From Notospermus geniculatus (Eukaryota > Nemertea > Pilidiophora > Heteronemertea > Lineidae): a DNA stretch of 64,000 nt. The notes beneath the pieces were generated by a model, which was not told the DNA's origin, ran no database searches, and saw only the letters and a program-made list of their open reading frames with translations. How positions within the stretch are numbered: position 1 is the first letter of the stretch; every line of letters starts with the position of its first letter. A program made the position numbers and the translations under genes. Shown in pieces: positions 43,801-52,021 of this stretch. The stretch is taken from the NCBI GenBank assembly GCA_002633025.1, contig NMRB01000138.1:39151-103150 (forward strand), read 5' to 3'.

Positions 43801-45725
43801 GGGTACATAAATGTACAGCAGGAGGAAACCAGAGCGCCCGGAGAATATCTGCATTGTCAAAGCGAGTCGCCGTCGCCATCACATGAAGAATGAAGCCAAC
43901 CGGGGATCAAACCCGCAACTTCAGTAGTGACAGGCGTTGATGTTTACACTGTGCCACTCGGGCAGCCTGCGAGCGTGGTCTGGTCGATGCCTGTTCTTGC
44001 ACATGTTTGCAGAACTTCAGTCTGGAGTAACAAATCTTTATCTGCTTTGTCCATTCTGAATGCTCCTGCACTGCACACCAGGGCCAAACGCACAGAAAGT
44101 CCCAATAGTCTACCGGCAGTTAGTTATAACACATTTTCCCATTAACTAAACCGCTGATAAGCACCGAAAGCACTATCGGACTTTCTATGCGGTCGGCCCA
44201 GGTTGGTTTGTTATTTAGCTATACTGGGTTGAGGTAATGATATCATAAAACTATTCTTTCAGACGGTAAAAATGCAACAGCAGCGAGTCTCTGACCTCAA
44301 GAAAACCCTACAGAGAGAGCTGAAAGTGCAGTCTTTACCGAATGATGAACCGGACTCTCGTGATCCTGAACCTAGCATACCTAAAAGTAATCCGAATCAT
44401 CGGACTGACACTAAAGCTTCCACGAATAAAGTAGCAGTACATTCCGTAGACTATGATAATTTAAATTTGCATCCACCGTCATCGAAAGAGATTGCGAACG
44501 GGACTGATGTCAATTTCAAGTATTTAAAACATGTGGTGCTCAAGTTTATGCTAAGTCGGGAATCCGAGGTGAGTACAGAGTGTTGTGTGTTTTACGTTTT
44601 GCTGCTGCGCAGGGACCTCCATTCCAGCGAGTGGCCCGTCATGGTGATGGCCCACAGGCCTGACACTGACAGCATACCCCCTTAACTTCTGGCATGTTGT
44701 TTATATTCATTTGGCACCTAAGTTGTCTTCTGTAATATTTTCGTTGAGTTTTCTGTGTAAATCATTTGAACACCATCTTGAATGCACATCTTAGTTAGTT
44801 ACGCTGGTTACGTTTGTCATCAGGCGTTATAAAAAGATAAGTCAGATTCTCCTGCAGTTATGTAGGCGGAAACAGGAAGCCTGGGGAAAACTTGCACTGT
44901 GAAGAAGTCCCAGTCCCTTTCGTGACCTTGTGCACTTTATTTACATCTTGATTCATCAAGGGTTACCATCCCTGCACCTTCGTTCTTCGCTCCGTTATTT
45001 CTGCGTCCGAAGGTGAAGTGATTGGAGGCCTTGATATTTCGTGAGGTTTCTTTCCCCTGTGTTTATACTTATGTTTGTCTTTCTCCCCCGACAGGCCGTT
45101 CACCTTGTCAAGGCCATCTCTACCCTCCTTGATTTCTCTCGCGATGAACAAAATATGATAAAAGAAACGTTGGAATGGAGGATGTCGTGGTTTGGAACGA
45201 GACCGTCGCTAGGGAAGGGACAATCTGCCAAAACAATTCCTCCATCGTGGTGATAGGTGGCGCTTTACATTGTCATTGTACTAGTCTGTGAATGCATCAG
45301 AAAGAAAGAGGTGCTTATGATGCTGCCCCCAGAGTCCAGCAGACAGCATCTTCTGTCAAAGTTTTCTCACATCCTATGGTATTGATAGGAAAATATTTGA
45401 AGAAATGTTGTTCCTGTAAACCATCTGAGAAATTCTTCTTCAAATATTTTCCAGTTCAATTTGAAGGCTTTTAGAAAACTTTAACAGAAGATACCGTCTG
45501 CTTAAACCTGGGGGCAGATGAGTCTTGTGTATTGATCTGGTTATCATATTCGTCCTGTTCTTTTGCCAGGCCATCCACTTGGTGAAGGCCATCTCGACTC
45601 TGTTACGCTTTAACCGTGAGGAACAGGAGCTGATCCGTGAGACATTGGAGTGGAAAATGTCGTGGTTTGGGAGCAGACCGGCGCTCGGAAAGGGCCAGTC
45701 GGCAAAAACTATTCCACCGTCCTAG
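34816..45725 (+). CDS. GOLGA1: Golgin-97 (GRIP-domain golgin) with two alternative last exons
   Basis: Golgin-97 is a coiled-coil tether of the trans-Golgi that binds ARL1 through its GRIP domain and captures endosome-to-Golgi carriers. Exons: 34816-34921, 35356-35459, 35604-35697, 35883-35957, 36279-36376, 37589-37633, 38945-39073, 39245-39393, 39739-39850, 40283-40378, 40717-40845, 41072-41263, 41458-41553, 41665-41817, 42103-42198, 42284-42373, 42513-42615, 42948-43108, 43600-43716, 44263-44568, then 45095-45253 or 45570-45725. Product 869 or 868 residues (human 767). The N-terminus [12 protein letters not shown] matches human golgin-97, whose N-terminal motif captures vesicles. A long heptad-rich coiled coil follows, then [10 protein letters not shown] and the GRIP domain ([18 protein letters not shown] then [10 protein letters not shown] and ETLEW.MSWFG). 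The acceptor at 34,787 indicates an upstream untranslated exon. Confidence 0.95.
35219..35266. repeat. Poly-C tract
   Basis: A run of more than 40 C, broken by one N at 35,240, lies in golgin-97 intron 1. Its length is probably not reliable in the assembly. Confidence 0.9.
37350..37453. mobile_element. Hairpin MITE with 9-bp target duplication, copy 1
   Basis: CATCCTCCCATAGCAGGGCT at the left is inverse to the right end, which reads AACCCCTGCTGTGGGAGGATG, with inner arms CTCGCTCCTC and GAGGAGCGAG. ACTGATGGG flanks both sides exactly (37,341-37,349 and 37,454-37,462). A 9-base duplication is typical of Mutator-like elements. It lies in golgin-97 intron 5. Confidence 0.88.
38536..38710. mobile_element. 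TA-flanked MITE (Tc1/mariner or pogo type)
   Basis: TAGTAGAACCTCT at the left and AGAGGTTCTACTA at the right form a terminal inverted repeat, flanked by TA on both sides (38,534-38,535 and 38,711-38,712). The core has CTATTAAGGACACC. The length is 175 bases and it is non-coding, in golgin-97 intron 6. Confidence 0.8.
39619..39708. mobile_element. Hairpin MITE with 9-bp target duplication, copy 2
   Basis: This is the same family as 37,350-37,453: CATCCTCCC, GTCTCGCTCTTCATACGCTC and the inverse GAGCGTATGAAGAGGAGCGA, then CCCTGCTATGGGAGGATG. Flanks TTGGTTACC and AAGGTTACC match at seven of nine positions. It lies in golgin-97 intron 8. Confidence 0.85.
40125..40205. mobile_element. Partial copy of the abundant foldback family
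   Basis: GTTGCCCATCGAAAGCCATC and AAAAAACGTTCATGTGGAAG are diverged versions of the right end of the family. The fragment lies in golgin-97 intron 9. Confidence 0.55.
40480..40720 (+). repeat. 33-bp minisatellite made of a splice-acceptor unit
   Basis: The unit TTGTTGATATCAGACTGTGG plus CCTTATTARACTG is repeated so that CAG/ACTGTGGCCTTATTA, the exact acceptor and first 15 bases of golgin-97 exon 11 (starting 40,717), also occurs with AG at 40,544, 40,577, 40,610 and 40,643. A more diverged copy (CAATCTGTGGCCTTATA) lies near 40,480. Splicing at any copy would add TVALLDCC or TVALLNCC and then a stop. Confidence 0.9.
41850..42100. repeat. 28-bp minisatellite with TGACCTTGA
   Basis: Units of CTGTGACCTTGACATTGTTT plus AGTCTGAG are repeated two to three times exactly, with decayed copies upstream, in golgin-97 intron 14. 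Each unit contains TGACCTTGA, the reverse complement of the TCAAGGTCA nuclear-receptor site. Confidence 0.75.
42720..42870 (-). mobile_element. tRNA-like SINE, copy 1
   Basis: Read on the minus strand this begins with an A-box-like GTCAGAGTGGCGCAACGGGA, then ..CACCTCCGAAGTTCCAGGTT followed by CAATTCCCAG (B-box-like GGTTCAATTCC). The downstream body CTTCATGTGACAGAGAGGG matches copies at 43,815-43,970 and 59,545-59,690. Confidence 0.7.
43120..43275. mobile_element. Near-complete copy of the abundant foldback family
   Basis: GTTGGCTCTCAATGGGCAGT, the middle segment CCTTACGACTTACACTGAGG, then GAGTTGCCCATAGAGAGCCA and AAGAAAACCCTCACTTGGTG follow the family order. It begins just after exon 18 of golgin-97, and the outermost left end is not clear. 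Confidence 0.75.
43815..43970 (-). mobile_element. tRNA-like SINE, copy 2
   Basis: On the minus strand, CCGAGTGGCACAGTGTAAAC, a CACTACTGAAGT segment and GCGGGTTTGATCCCCGGTTG give A-box and B-box-like elements, followed by TTCATTCTTCATGTGATGGC. The order is the same as in the other copies. A 3' fragment of the same family lies near 44,868-44,925. Confidence 0.75.
45095..45253 (+). CDS. GOLGA1: Golgin-97 terminal GRIP exon A
   Basis: Acceptor CCCCGACAG is followed by codons for [20 protein letters not shown], then [20 protein letters not shown] and a stop TGA at 45,251-45,253. It joins exon 20 (44,568) in phase 0 and completes the GRIP domain. No AATAAA was seen between this stop and exon B, so transcripts with this stop may extend into or past exon B. 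Confidence 0.92.
   Translation, partial: AVHLVKAISTLLDFSRDEQNMIKETLEWRMSWFGTRPSLGKGQSAKTIPPSW
45320..45519. mobile_element. Foldback element between the two GRIP exons
   Basis: CTGCCCCCAGAGTCCAGCAG and TTCTGTCAAAGTTTTCT are inverse to AGAAAACTTTAACAGAA and CTGCTTAAACCTGGGGGCAG; inner arms GGAAAATATTTGAAGAA and TTCTTCAAATATTTTCC also pair. The whole of about 200 bases would form one long hairpin in RNA between exons A and B. Confidence 0.85.
45570..45725 (+). CDS. GOLGA1: Golgin-97 terminal GRIP exon B (duplicate)
   Basis: Acceptor TTTTGCCAG is followed by [20 protein letters not shown], then [20 protein letters not shown] and a stop TAG at 45,723-45,725. It also joins exon 20 in phase 0. 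About three quarters of the residues match exon A, many codons differ at third positions, and both copies keep the GRIP Trp and the SAKTIPPS tail. Both look functional, which fits mutually exclusive last exons. Confidence 0.9.
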   Translation, partial: AIHLVKAISTLLRFNREEQELIRETLEWKMSWFGSRPALGKGQSAKTIPPS

Positions 45726-45827
45726 TGCCTAGTATTCCATTGTCGTGATAGTGACCTTTGGTAAACTATGGATGGAACACAAGGGTGCATGACATTGCTT
45801 GTAAACCACGTGCTTGTGTTGGTAGCC

Positions 45828-46003
45828 AAAAGGCGCTGTTCCGTGTGAGAGTTTTATTGTGTGAGTTAGCTCTCAATGGACAAATCACTAGTGTTAGTTT
45901 ATGCCTTGACCAATACCACAATTGACTTCCACAGTTTTCCTACGGTTGAATTGCCCATAGAGAGCTAATTTGCGCTGGAAAGCTCTCACGTGGAGTCGCA
46001 CCG
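45828..46003. mobile_element. Complete copy of the abundant foldback family
   Basis: The left end AAGGCGCTGTTCCGTGTGAG and AGTTAGCTCTCAATGGACAA are mirrored by TTGCCCATAGAGAGCTAATT and CTCTCACGTGGAGTCGCACC. About 175 bases, no coding capacity, unclassified. I could not define a target duplication. Confidence 0.85.
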
Positions 46004-46066
46004 TAAAACCACCAGCAAGAGAACCGCCATACGAGGCATCATGTCACTTTACTATCAGGAGAATGT

Positions 46067-46255
46067 TAAGGCGCTGCTCCACTTGACAGTTTTCTCGCAG
46101 AAGTTGGTTCACATTGGGCAATTCACCATTGTTTATGTCCTGTCAGCTTACGCTGGGACCAATGACATGAACAACTACTCGCAGTTGAGTTGCCCATTGA
46201 GAGCCAACTTCTGCGAAAAAACTGTCAAGTGGAGCAGCGACTTTACTTTGCGTGA
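46067..46255. mobile_element. Complete copy of the abundant foldback family
   Basis: AAGGCGCTGCTCCACTTGAC, AGTTTTCTCGCAGAAGTTGG and GGGCAATTCACCATTG are mirrored by GAGTTGCCCATTGAGAGCCA, ACTTCTGCGAAAAAACTGTC and AAGTGGAGCAGCGACTTT. The terminal arms of about 45 bases are almost perfect. It lies only about 60 bases from the previous copy, in the same orientation. Confidence 0.88.
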
Positions 46256-47305
46256 TTGGAGAGAGTGCAGGATGATAGACTTTCTAAAATCCAGTTATTA
46301 CTATTTATCATGTTAATTATTCTATTCACAGTTATGTACATAATTTTGTACATTCAGTACCAGGTATACAAAGGGGAGAACAAACCAGTCAATTGCTGAT
46401 TTACAGTGATGGTGATGTAGTGAGGGGTGTCTGTAAATATGGCTGAATTTGTATAATTTGTCTTCAACTGTGGTCACGGTGATGTAGGTAAGGCAAGGCG
46501 TGCCAAAAGAGCTGAGTGTTTAACCTGAACAATGTTCATCTCTTGATGTATCTAGTCTCGAACTTGGCAGAGGCCCAGCAGGGACGGTCCAAGCGACTGT
46601 ACCGTATGTCAGATCCCTTTTGGAGACAACCCATTGTAAATAATAGACCCCTTGCGAATGTCCACTGAGGGTATACAATGTACCAAGACGTCCATGACCC
46701 AATGCTCATGCATAATCCATGAACATGTAGAGTATTCTTGGGGCTGAACTCATCAAAGTTGTATTAAGCTAAGCAGTGTTTGGACGTTGGTTACACAGTA
46801 GCTGGGCAAATGTAGTACTTATTATACACAAACTGCACCAGTCCTGCCACTGTGTAATCAGTTCATCAATGCCATTTACCCTTTGTGAGTTCACCCATGA
46901 ATATTAGTTCAACTGATACCTTCAATAGATATTCGCTGGGGGTCCATCTGTAATGATTTCCACCGCATGTCTTTTCTTCCACATTCTCAGGTGTCCAGAT
47001 GATTATCGTCTGTGGGAGCTGCTCCAGTTGGTGGAGAGCCAGTCCTGTGATATACCGTAGTTCTTTATTGTCCAGATTTCTTGAACTGGCTGCAAGTCGA
47101 AGTTTTCTCTCTAACGTGTAATCAGAAAAAGAGACTCTGTCGGTTTCCTCCTACGTCTTGAAATATCAAGGCCTACGGTCACTTCGCCTTCAGACTACTC
47201 TCCACTCACAGAGCTTAGTCTGAAGACGTAGCGATATAAACCATTGATGGTTCAAGATCATCTTATAAGTCATGTAAGCCATCAGTATAATAACCCCCTA
47301 CTTTT

Positions 47306-47472
47306 TAAGGCGCCGCTCCATGTGACAGTTTTCTATCGAAAGTTTGCTGTCAGATAGTCAATTATTGCTCTCAGACCAGACTGTATGACAGCAATTATTG
47401 CTGTCTGACAGCAATAATTGACTATCTGACAGCAAACTTTTGATAGAAAACTGTCACGTGGAGCGGCGCCTC
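47306..47472. mobile_element. Long perfect palindrome related to the foldback family ends
   Basis: AAGGCGCCGCTCCATGTGAC at the left and GTCACGTGGAGCGGCGCCT at the right are family-like ends, but the interior (GTTTGCTGTCAGATAGTCAA, then TTATTGCT and its inverse) is different. A matching end piece (CAGCAAACTTTTGACAGAAA, then CTGTCACGTGGAGCGGCGCC) lies at about 28,577-28,622 in the Rab gene, so this is a second subfamily. Confidence 0.85.
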
Positions 47473-47647
47473 TAGTCATGGACTCCAGAGAAGTTACATG
47501 TGTAGCAAAGCCTTGGTGTGTCGGGCTTCTTGAGTTGTAAGTTGGACTCTCATTTGTATCTCACTTCTATATGTGAGTTTTCTCCTGCGCGTTGGCTGTA
47601 AATGGGTCGTGGTAATCCGCCATTGTTAGTTTCCTTATGACTGATGC

Positions 47648-47939
47648 GGGTGATCCACCGACTTTACGACGAGTTTACGATCAGTTTGCGATTAGTTCAC
47701 GACGCGTTTGCGTAGCCAGTGGATCAGCGACTCGTTCACGACTGAATTCTTTTGACGGCTAGTTTGCGACGAGTTTACGACGAGATCAAACATGTTTGAT
47801 ATTGGTTCGGTGGATCAGCTTCAACGTCACGTCATTTCTTTACGATCATTTTGCGACTAGTTTACGACGAGTTTGTAATTCGTTGACGACTGCCGTCGTG
47901 AACTAGTTGCAAACTGATCGTAAAGTCGGTGGATCACCC
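47648..47939. mobile_element. Foldback element with GGGTGATCCACCGAC termini
   Basis: GGGTGATCCACCGACTTTAC is inverse to GTAAAGTCGGTGGATCACCC. The interior consists of many short ACGA(C/G)TTTACGA and TTTGCGA repeats. About 290 bases, non-coding, no clear target duplication. Confidence 0.82.
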
Positions 47940-48113
47940 ACATTATGCTGAGAGCAAGGACTCAAACTGGACAAACGTCGTGCCATTTGCAAATCGTTCC
48001 TGGGCTGTTCAGTGTACAAATTTTTTGTACAAACAAGTGTTAATTCCTCAGTCATGTGTATTATACAATGTATATACAATCCTGAGTCTATTCAAGAATT
48101 GTACAGTGTAAAC

Positions 48114-48119
48114 AATAAA
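48114..48119 (+). terminator. Candidate polyadenylation signal of golgin-97
   Basis: This is a canonical AATAAA on the plus strand, the first clear one I noticed after the golgin-97 stop codons. It is 2.4 kb beyond the last coding exon, so the assignment is tentative. Confidence 0.35.
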
Positions 48120-48236
48120 CATAATTTATTGTATCAGCTGGGTGTTGGTTTTGTCTTCAGTGGTATCCTTCATGAGGCGACGTATAGACGGACGTGTACC
48201 CAATGTAAAACCTAAACTCGCCAGTGGCGAAGTATT

Positions 48237-48935
48237 AGTAAGTAGGTCAACACCATGAAAATGTTGAAGTCGCAAAAGTATAATTAATATAAGTTTTTTG
48301 CATTTTAAAAAAGTTATCGTGAATAAGGATGAAAATGTAATTCGTAAAATGTAATTCGTACTCTTTTTTCCATGCTTAGTTCCTAGACCTGCTGCTAGGT
48401 GGCAGTTATTAGTTCTTATAAGTGCTGCAAGCTAGGTGGCAGTAGTTGGTTCTTCGAATTGCTGATAGGTGGCAGTGTGAATAAGTAGGTGAAAACCATG
48501 AAATTGTTGAAGTCTCAAAAGTATAAGTAATATACGGTTTTTTGCATTTTAAAAAAGTTATGAATATTAAGGATGAAAATGTACTGTAAAGCAGGAAAAT
48601 TTCGTGTGCAGGAAATTTTCGCGAATTTCGCAAGAGTGTTTTAGTCGCGAAAATTTCCTGTCGCGAATATGAGTACACGCAAGTTATATATAGTCCGTGA
48701 AAAAAACTGAAAAAATGGCAGAGACCCACAAAAATATCCTCCCGCGAATATGTGTATAATTCTTGATTCGCGAAAATTCCAGGCTGCGAAATTATCTTGC
48801 TTTACTGTAATTCGTAGTCTTTTTCAGTGCTTACCCTACACCTGCGCCTAGGTGGCAGTTATTAGTTCTTCGAATTGCCGATAGGTGGCAGTGTGAATAG
48901 ATAGGTCAACACCATGAAACTGTTAAAGTCTCAAG
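48237..48935. repeat. Tandem repeat of about 245 bp, three copies
   Basis: Units contain AGGTCAACACCATGAAAATG, AAGTCGCAAAAGTATAA, GCATTTTAAAAAAGTTAT, GGATGAAAATGTAATTCGTA and CTAGGTGGCAGTTATTAGTT. Copies start near 48,237, 48,481 and 48,895. The second is interrupted by a MITE (48,584-48,807). It lies between golgin-97 and hemicentin. Confidence 0.85.
48584..48807. mobile_element. pogo-like MITE inserted into a tandem repeat copy
   Basis: CTGTAAAGCAGGAAAATTTC at the left and GAAATTATCTTGCTTTACTG at the right form the terminal inverted repeat, with many internal TTCGCGAA motifs. TA flanks each side (48,582-48,583 and 48,808-48,809). The neighbouring repeat unit at 48,237 has the uninterrupted sequence GAAAATGTAATTCGTA, which defines the empty site. 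Confidence 0.93.
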
Positions 48936-49264
48936 AACAAAGAACGAGATGTTTTTTCACCATGATATTTAATAAATATCACTTCTATTGGAATCTTCGA
49001 TATTTATTACAATCACACGTGGTAATTCTAAATACATCACCTGTTAAATGTATATTCAGGAACAGCGCCATCTATGAAATATCAATATAACTAAAACCAA
49101 ATAATAAGCTTGCTCCCAGTGAGACACGACCTGCCTCCCAATAGGTGGCAACACGAAAAGTGTGAAGCTGTCTTTAAGGAAAGTCTTAATGTGAACCCGC
49201 ACATTTCTCAACAGCTATACGGCAGCCCAGATGGAGACATTCAATTTTTTTATGTTTGATTAAT

Positions 49265-50410
49265 TTTTTAGTTTCTCTTGATAGTTTTCTGAATTTTTTC
49301 CACAGAAAAAATTATCTCGGAAAAAACTTTTTCCGTGGAAAAACATTTATTCCTTGGAAAACATTTATTTTGGAAATAACTTTAATTCCGTGGAAAAAAC
49401 ATTTAAACATTTTTTCCTTGCAATAAATATTTTTTCCAATAGAACAAATTTTTTTTCTTGGAATACACGTTTTTTTCCACGGAATAAATGTTTTTTTTCC
49501 ACCAAATAAATATTTCCCGTGAAAGAAATATTTTTTCTTGGAATAATTTTTTTCTGAGGAATAAACGATTTTTTTTCAGCAGAATTTTTTGGCAGAATTA
49601 ACTTTTTTGGGCGAATAAATATTTGTTTCTGCAGAATAATTTTTTGAAACAAATATCTTTTCCTTGGAATAAATGTTTTTTCAGCGGAATAATACTGTGG
49701 AATAATTTTTTGCAGAATTAAATTTTTTTCTGGGAATAAATATTTTTTCTGCAGAATAAATGTTTTTTCCAAGGAATAAATGTTTTTTCGTGGAATTAGT
49801 TATTTCCACAGAATTAAAATTATTTCTGCAGCATTAAAGCTATTTCCACGGAATTAAAATTATTTCTGCGGCATTAAAGTCATTTCCACGGAATTAAAAT
49901 TATTTCTGCGGCATTAAAGTCATTTCCACGGAATTAAAATTATTTCTGCAGCATTAAAGTCATTTCCACGGAATTAAAATTATTTCTGCCGCATTAAAGT
50001 CATTTCCACGGAATTAAAATTATTTCTGCAGCATTAAAGTTATTTCCACGGAATTAAAATTATTTCTGCAGCATTAAAGTTATTTCCACGGAATTAAAAT
50101 TATTTCTGCGGCATTAAAGTTATTTCCACGGAATTAAAATTATTTCTGCAGCATTAAAGTTATTTCCACGGAATTAAAATTATTTCTGTAGCATTAAAGT
50201 CATTTCCACAGAACGAAAGTCATTTCCACGGAACTAAAATTATTTCTGCGGCATTAAAGTCATTTCCACAGAATTAAAATTATTTTTTCGGCATTAAAGT
50301 CATTCCCACAGAATTAAAATTATTTTTTCGGCATTAAAGTCATTTCCACAGAATTAAAATTATTTCTGCAGCACTAAAGTTATTTACACAGAATTAAAAT
50401 TATTTCCTTG
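49265..50410. repeat. Large A/T-rich minisatellite built from paired 20-bp half-units
   Basis: From about 49,790 a 40-base unit (TATTTCCACGGAATTAAAAT plus TATTTCTGCAGCATTAAAGT) repeats about 15 times with few changes. The two 20-base halves are themselves similar. From 49,265 to 49,790 a decayed version (TTTTTCCGTGGAATAAATG-like) precedes it, so the array expanded mainly at one end. There are no spacers and no coding. Confidence 0.92.
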
Positions 50411-52021
50411 GAAGAAACTCATTAAAAAACCGAAAAATTACTCAAACATTTTTTAAAAAATTGAATGTTCCTAATGGGCTGCCGTAGAACAGGTAAACAG
50501 CAGCAGACCAATGCACAGGCACTCTCAATGACAGCCCTTGTTGATCATTCAGTGACATTCGATGGGTTTTCCCAGACGGCCACACAAGTGTCGTTCAGAC
50601 AGGGCGTGTGATTATTGGGATTCATTAAGATGTAGACTGGTTCTCTAACCATTATGATCTCAAGTAATTGGCATAACTGGTTACATCAAATCGCAAGCTA
50701 TGTCTTAGAAATAAGGCATCATACTTCTAAATATCTGACGCATTTGCAAATCGAACAAGGTCTAATAAGTACAGTGCAGTTGTGAAATACCAAAGACAAA
50801 ACGTCCTTTGGTCAAAACCTCAAGATGTCATCTTAAACTGGTTCCCTGTCTCTGCCACCTACACATCAAAGAAATGTCAGAGGTATAAAAGCAGTAGCGA
50901 TCAGAACCAGTCCAACGCCACCCCATGGCCCGATACCATGCTAAGACATTGCACCTTTAAAAAGCTACTGCTGACTAGGCCTAGTCCCCAACAGGCAGAA
51001 TTTGACCTAACATACCGGTATGTTTAGTGATTGTCATACAGGGTGGGTAGGATAGGCCTACTTTATTTGCCTCTGCATGGGAGTGAAATTTTTAAAGTTG
51101 CTTAGTAATTACAGCACGAATGAAGCAGTCAGCAGCTAAAAACATACGACCTCACTTCAAAGGAAAATATCTGACCTTGAAGATGAAATCCGTTGATACA
51201 TTACATTTATACAGACTAGCTACAGTACACATGGCATAGTGTGGTCTCAATCTACATGATTTAGAACTCATTTTGCATAGAATATACTGGTAACTTTCTT
51301 GGTCACCAATGTTGCATAGGCCCACAGAGGGAAATCTGATGATTCCAAAGCACTAGAAATCGACAGGTACGTACAGGTGATATGTACAGGACTACAAGAA
51401 ATCGGATTTAAGATTTAATCAGATTTAACGAATGCTTTTCGCAGAATGTTGGCACCAACCGAACCATAGCACCATTCAATAAACTGCCCGACAACTCAGA
51501 GAAGTCGTATGATATTCCGACAGACGTTACAATATTGGGCCGTATGAAATCCTAAATCATGAATAAAATATAAGTTGTCTCTTCCGTTAACTACCAGAAC
51601 TTCTTCACACTGCAGTCTGTGGAAATACAGGGCAATTTCATCACTTTAATCACTGCCATCTTGATGTTGATGTACAATACACAATGTCAAGGTCATTTTG
51701 CTATCTACCAGTAACAACTCTGATCAGGCCTCACTGCACAGTGCTCCAACTGTTCAAGCGCGTCGTCACAAAGATCCAACACTGCCAGTTTGAGGAGCGT
51801 ACAACTGTACGTTCTCACAACAGTCAAAATATCTCCATGGTGGTGGTTCATCGTTGATGGTCATCTCCACCACTGTATAGTTGCCAAGCAACCATCCCAA
51901 CAATAAACAGCAGACGTATCAAGTAGTTTCCACTGAGGAAGCCTCGGAATACGCGATGATGCCATTTTTAACAACATCCTCTAAACTACCGGTAGAATAT
52001 TCGTCCAAAGACAAGAGGTGA
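50411..52021. other. 3' flank of the hemicentin gene
   Basis: No exon was recognised. The region lies downstream of the hemicentin stop on the minus strand. A plus-strand TTTATT at 51,062-51,067 (AATAAA on the minus strand) is a possible polyadenylation signal, which would give a 3' UTR of about 0.95 kb. Confidence 0.45.

Larger units (their letters stand above)
45726..48119 (+). other. Golgin-97 3' flank rich in foldback elements
   Basis: No coding exon is visible. The region contains two complete copies of the abundant foldback family, a related palindrome and another long foldback, listed separately. A polyadenylation signal AATAAA at 48,114-48,119 may mark the 3' end of long golgin-97 transcripts. 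Confidence 0.55.

Noticed and set aside
49365-49772. Minus-strand open frame of 135 Lys/Phe-rich codons
   Set aside because: It is an open frame created by the A/T-rich minisatellite period, not a protein.
50782-51027. Plus-strand open frame of 81 codons between golgin-97 and hemicentin
   Set aside because: No domain, no splice partners; probably chance within the hemicentin 3' flank.
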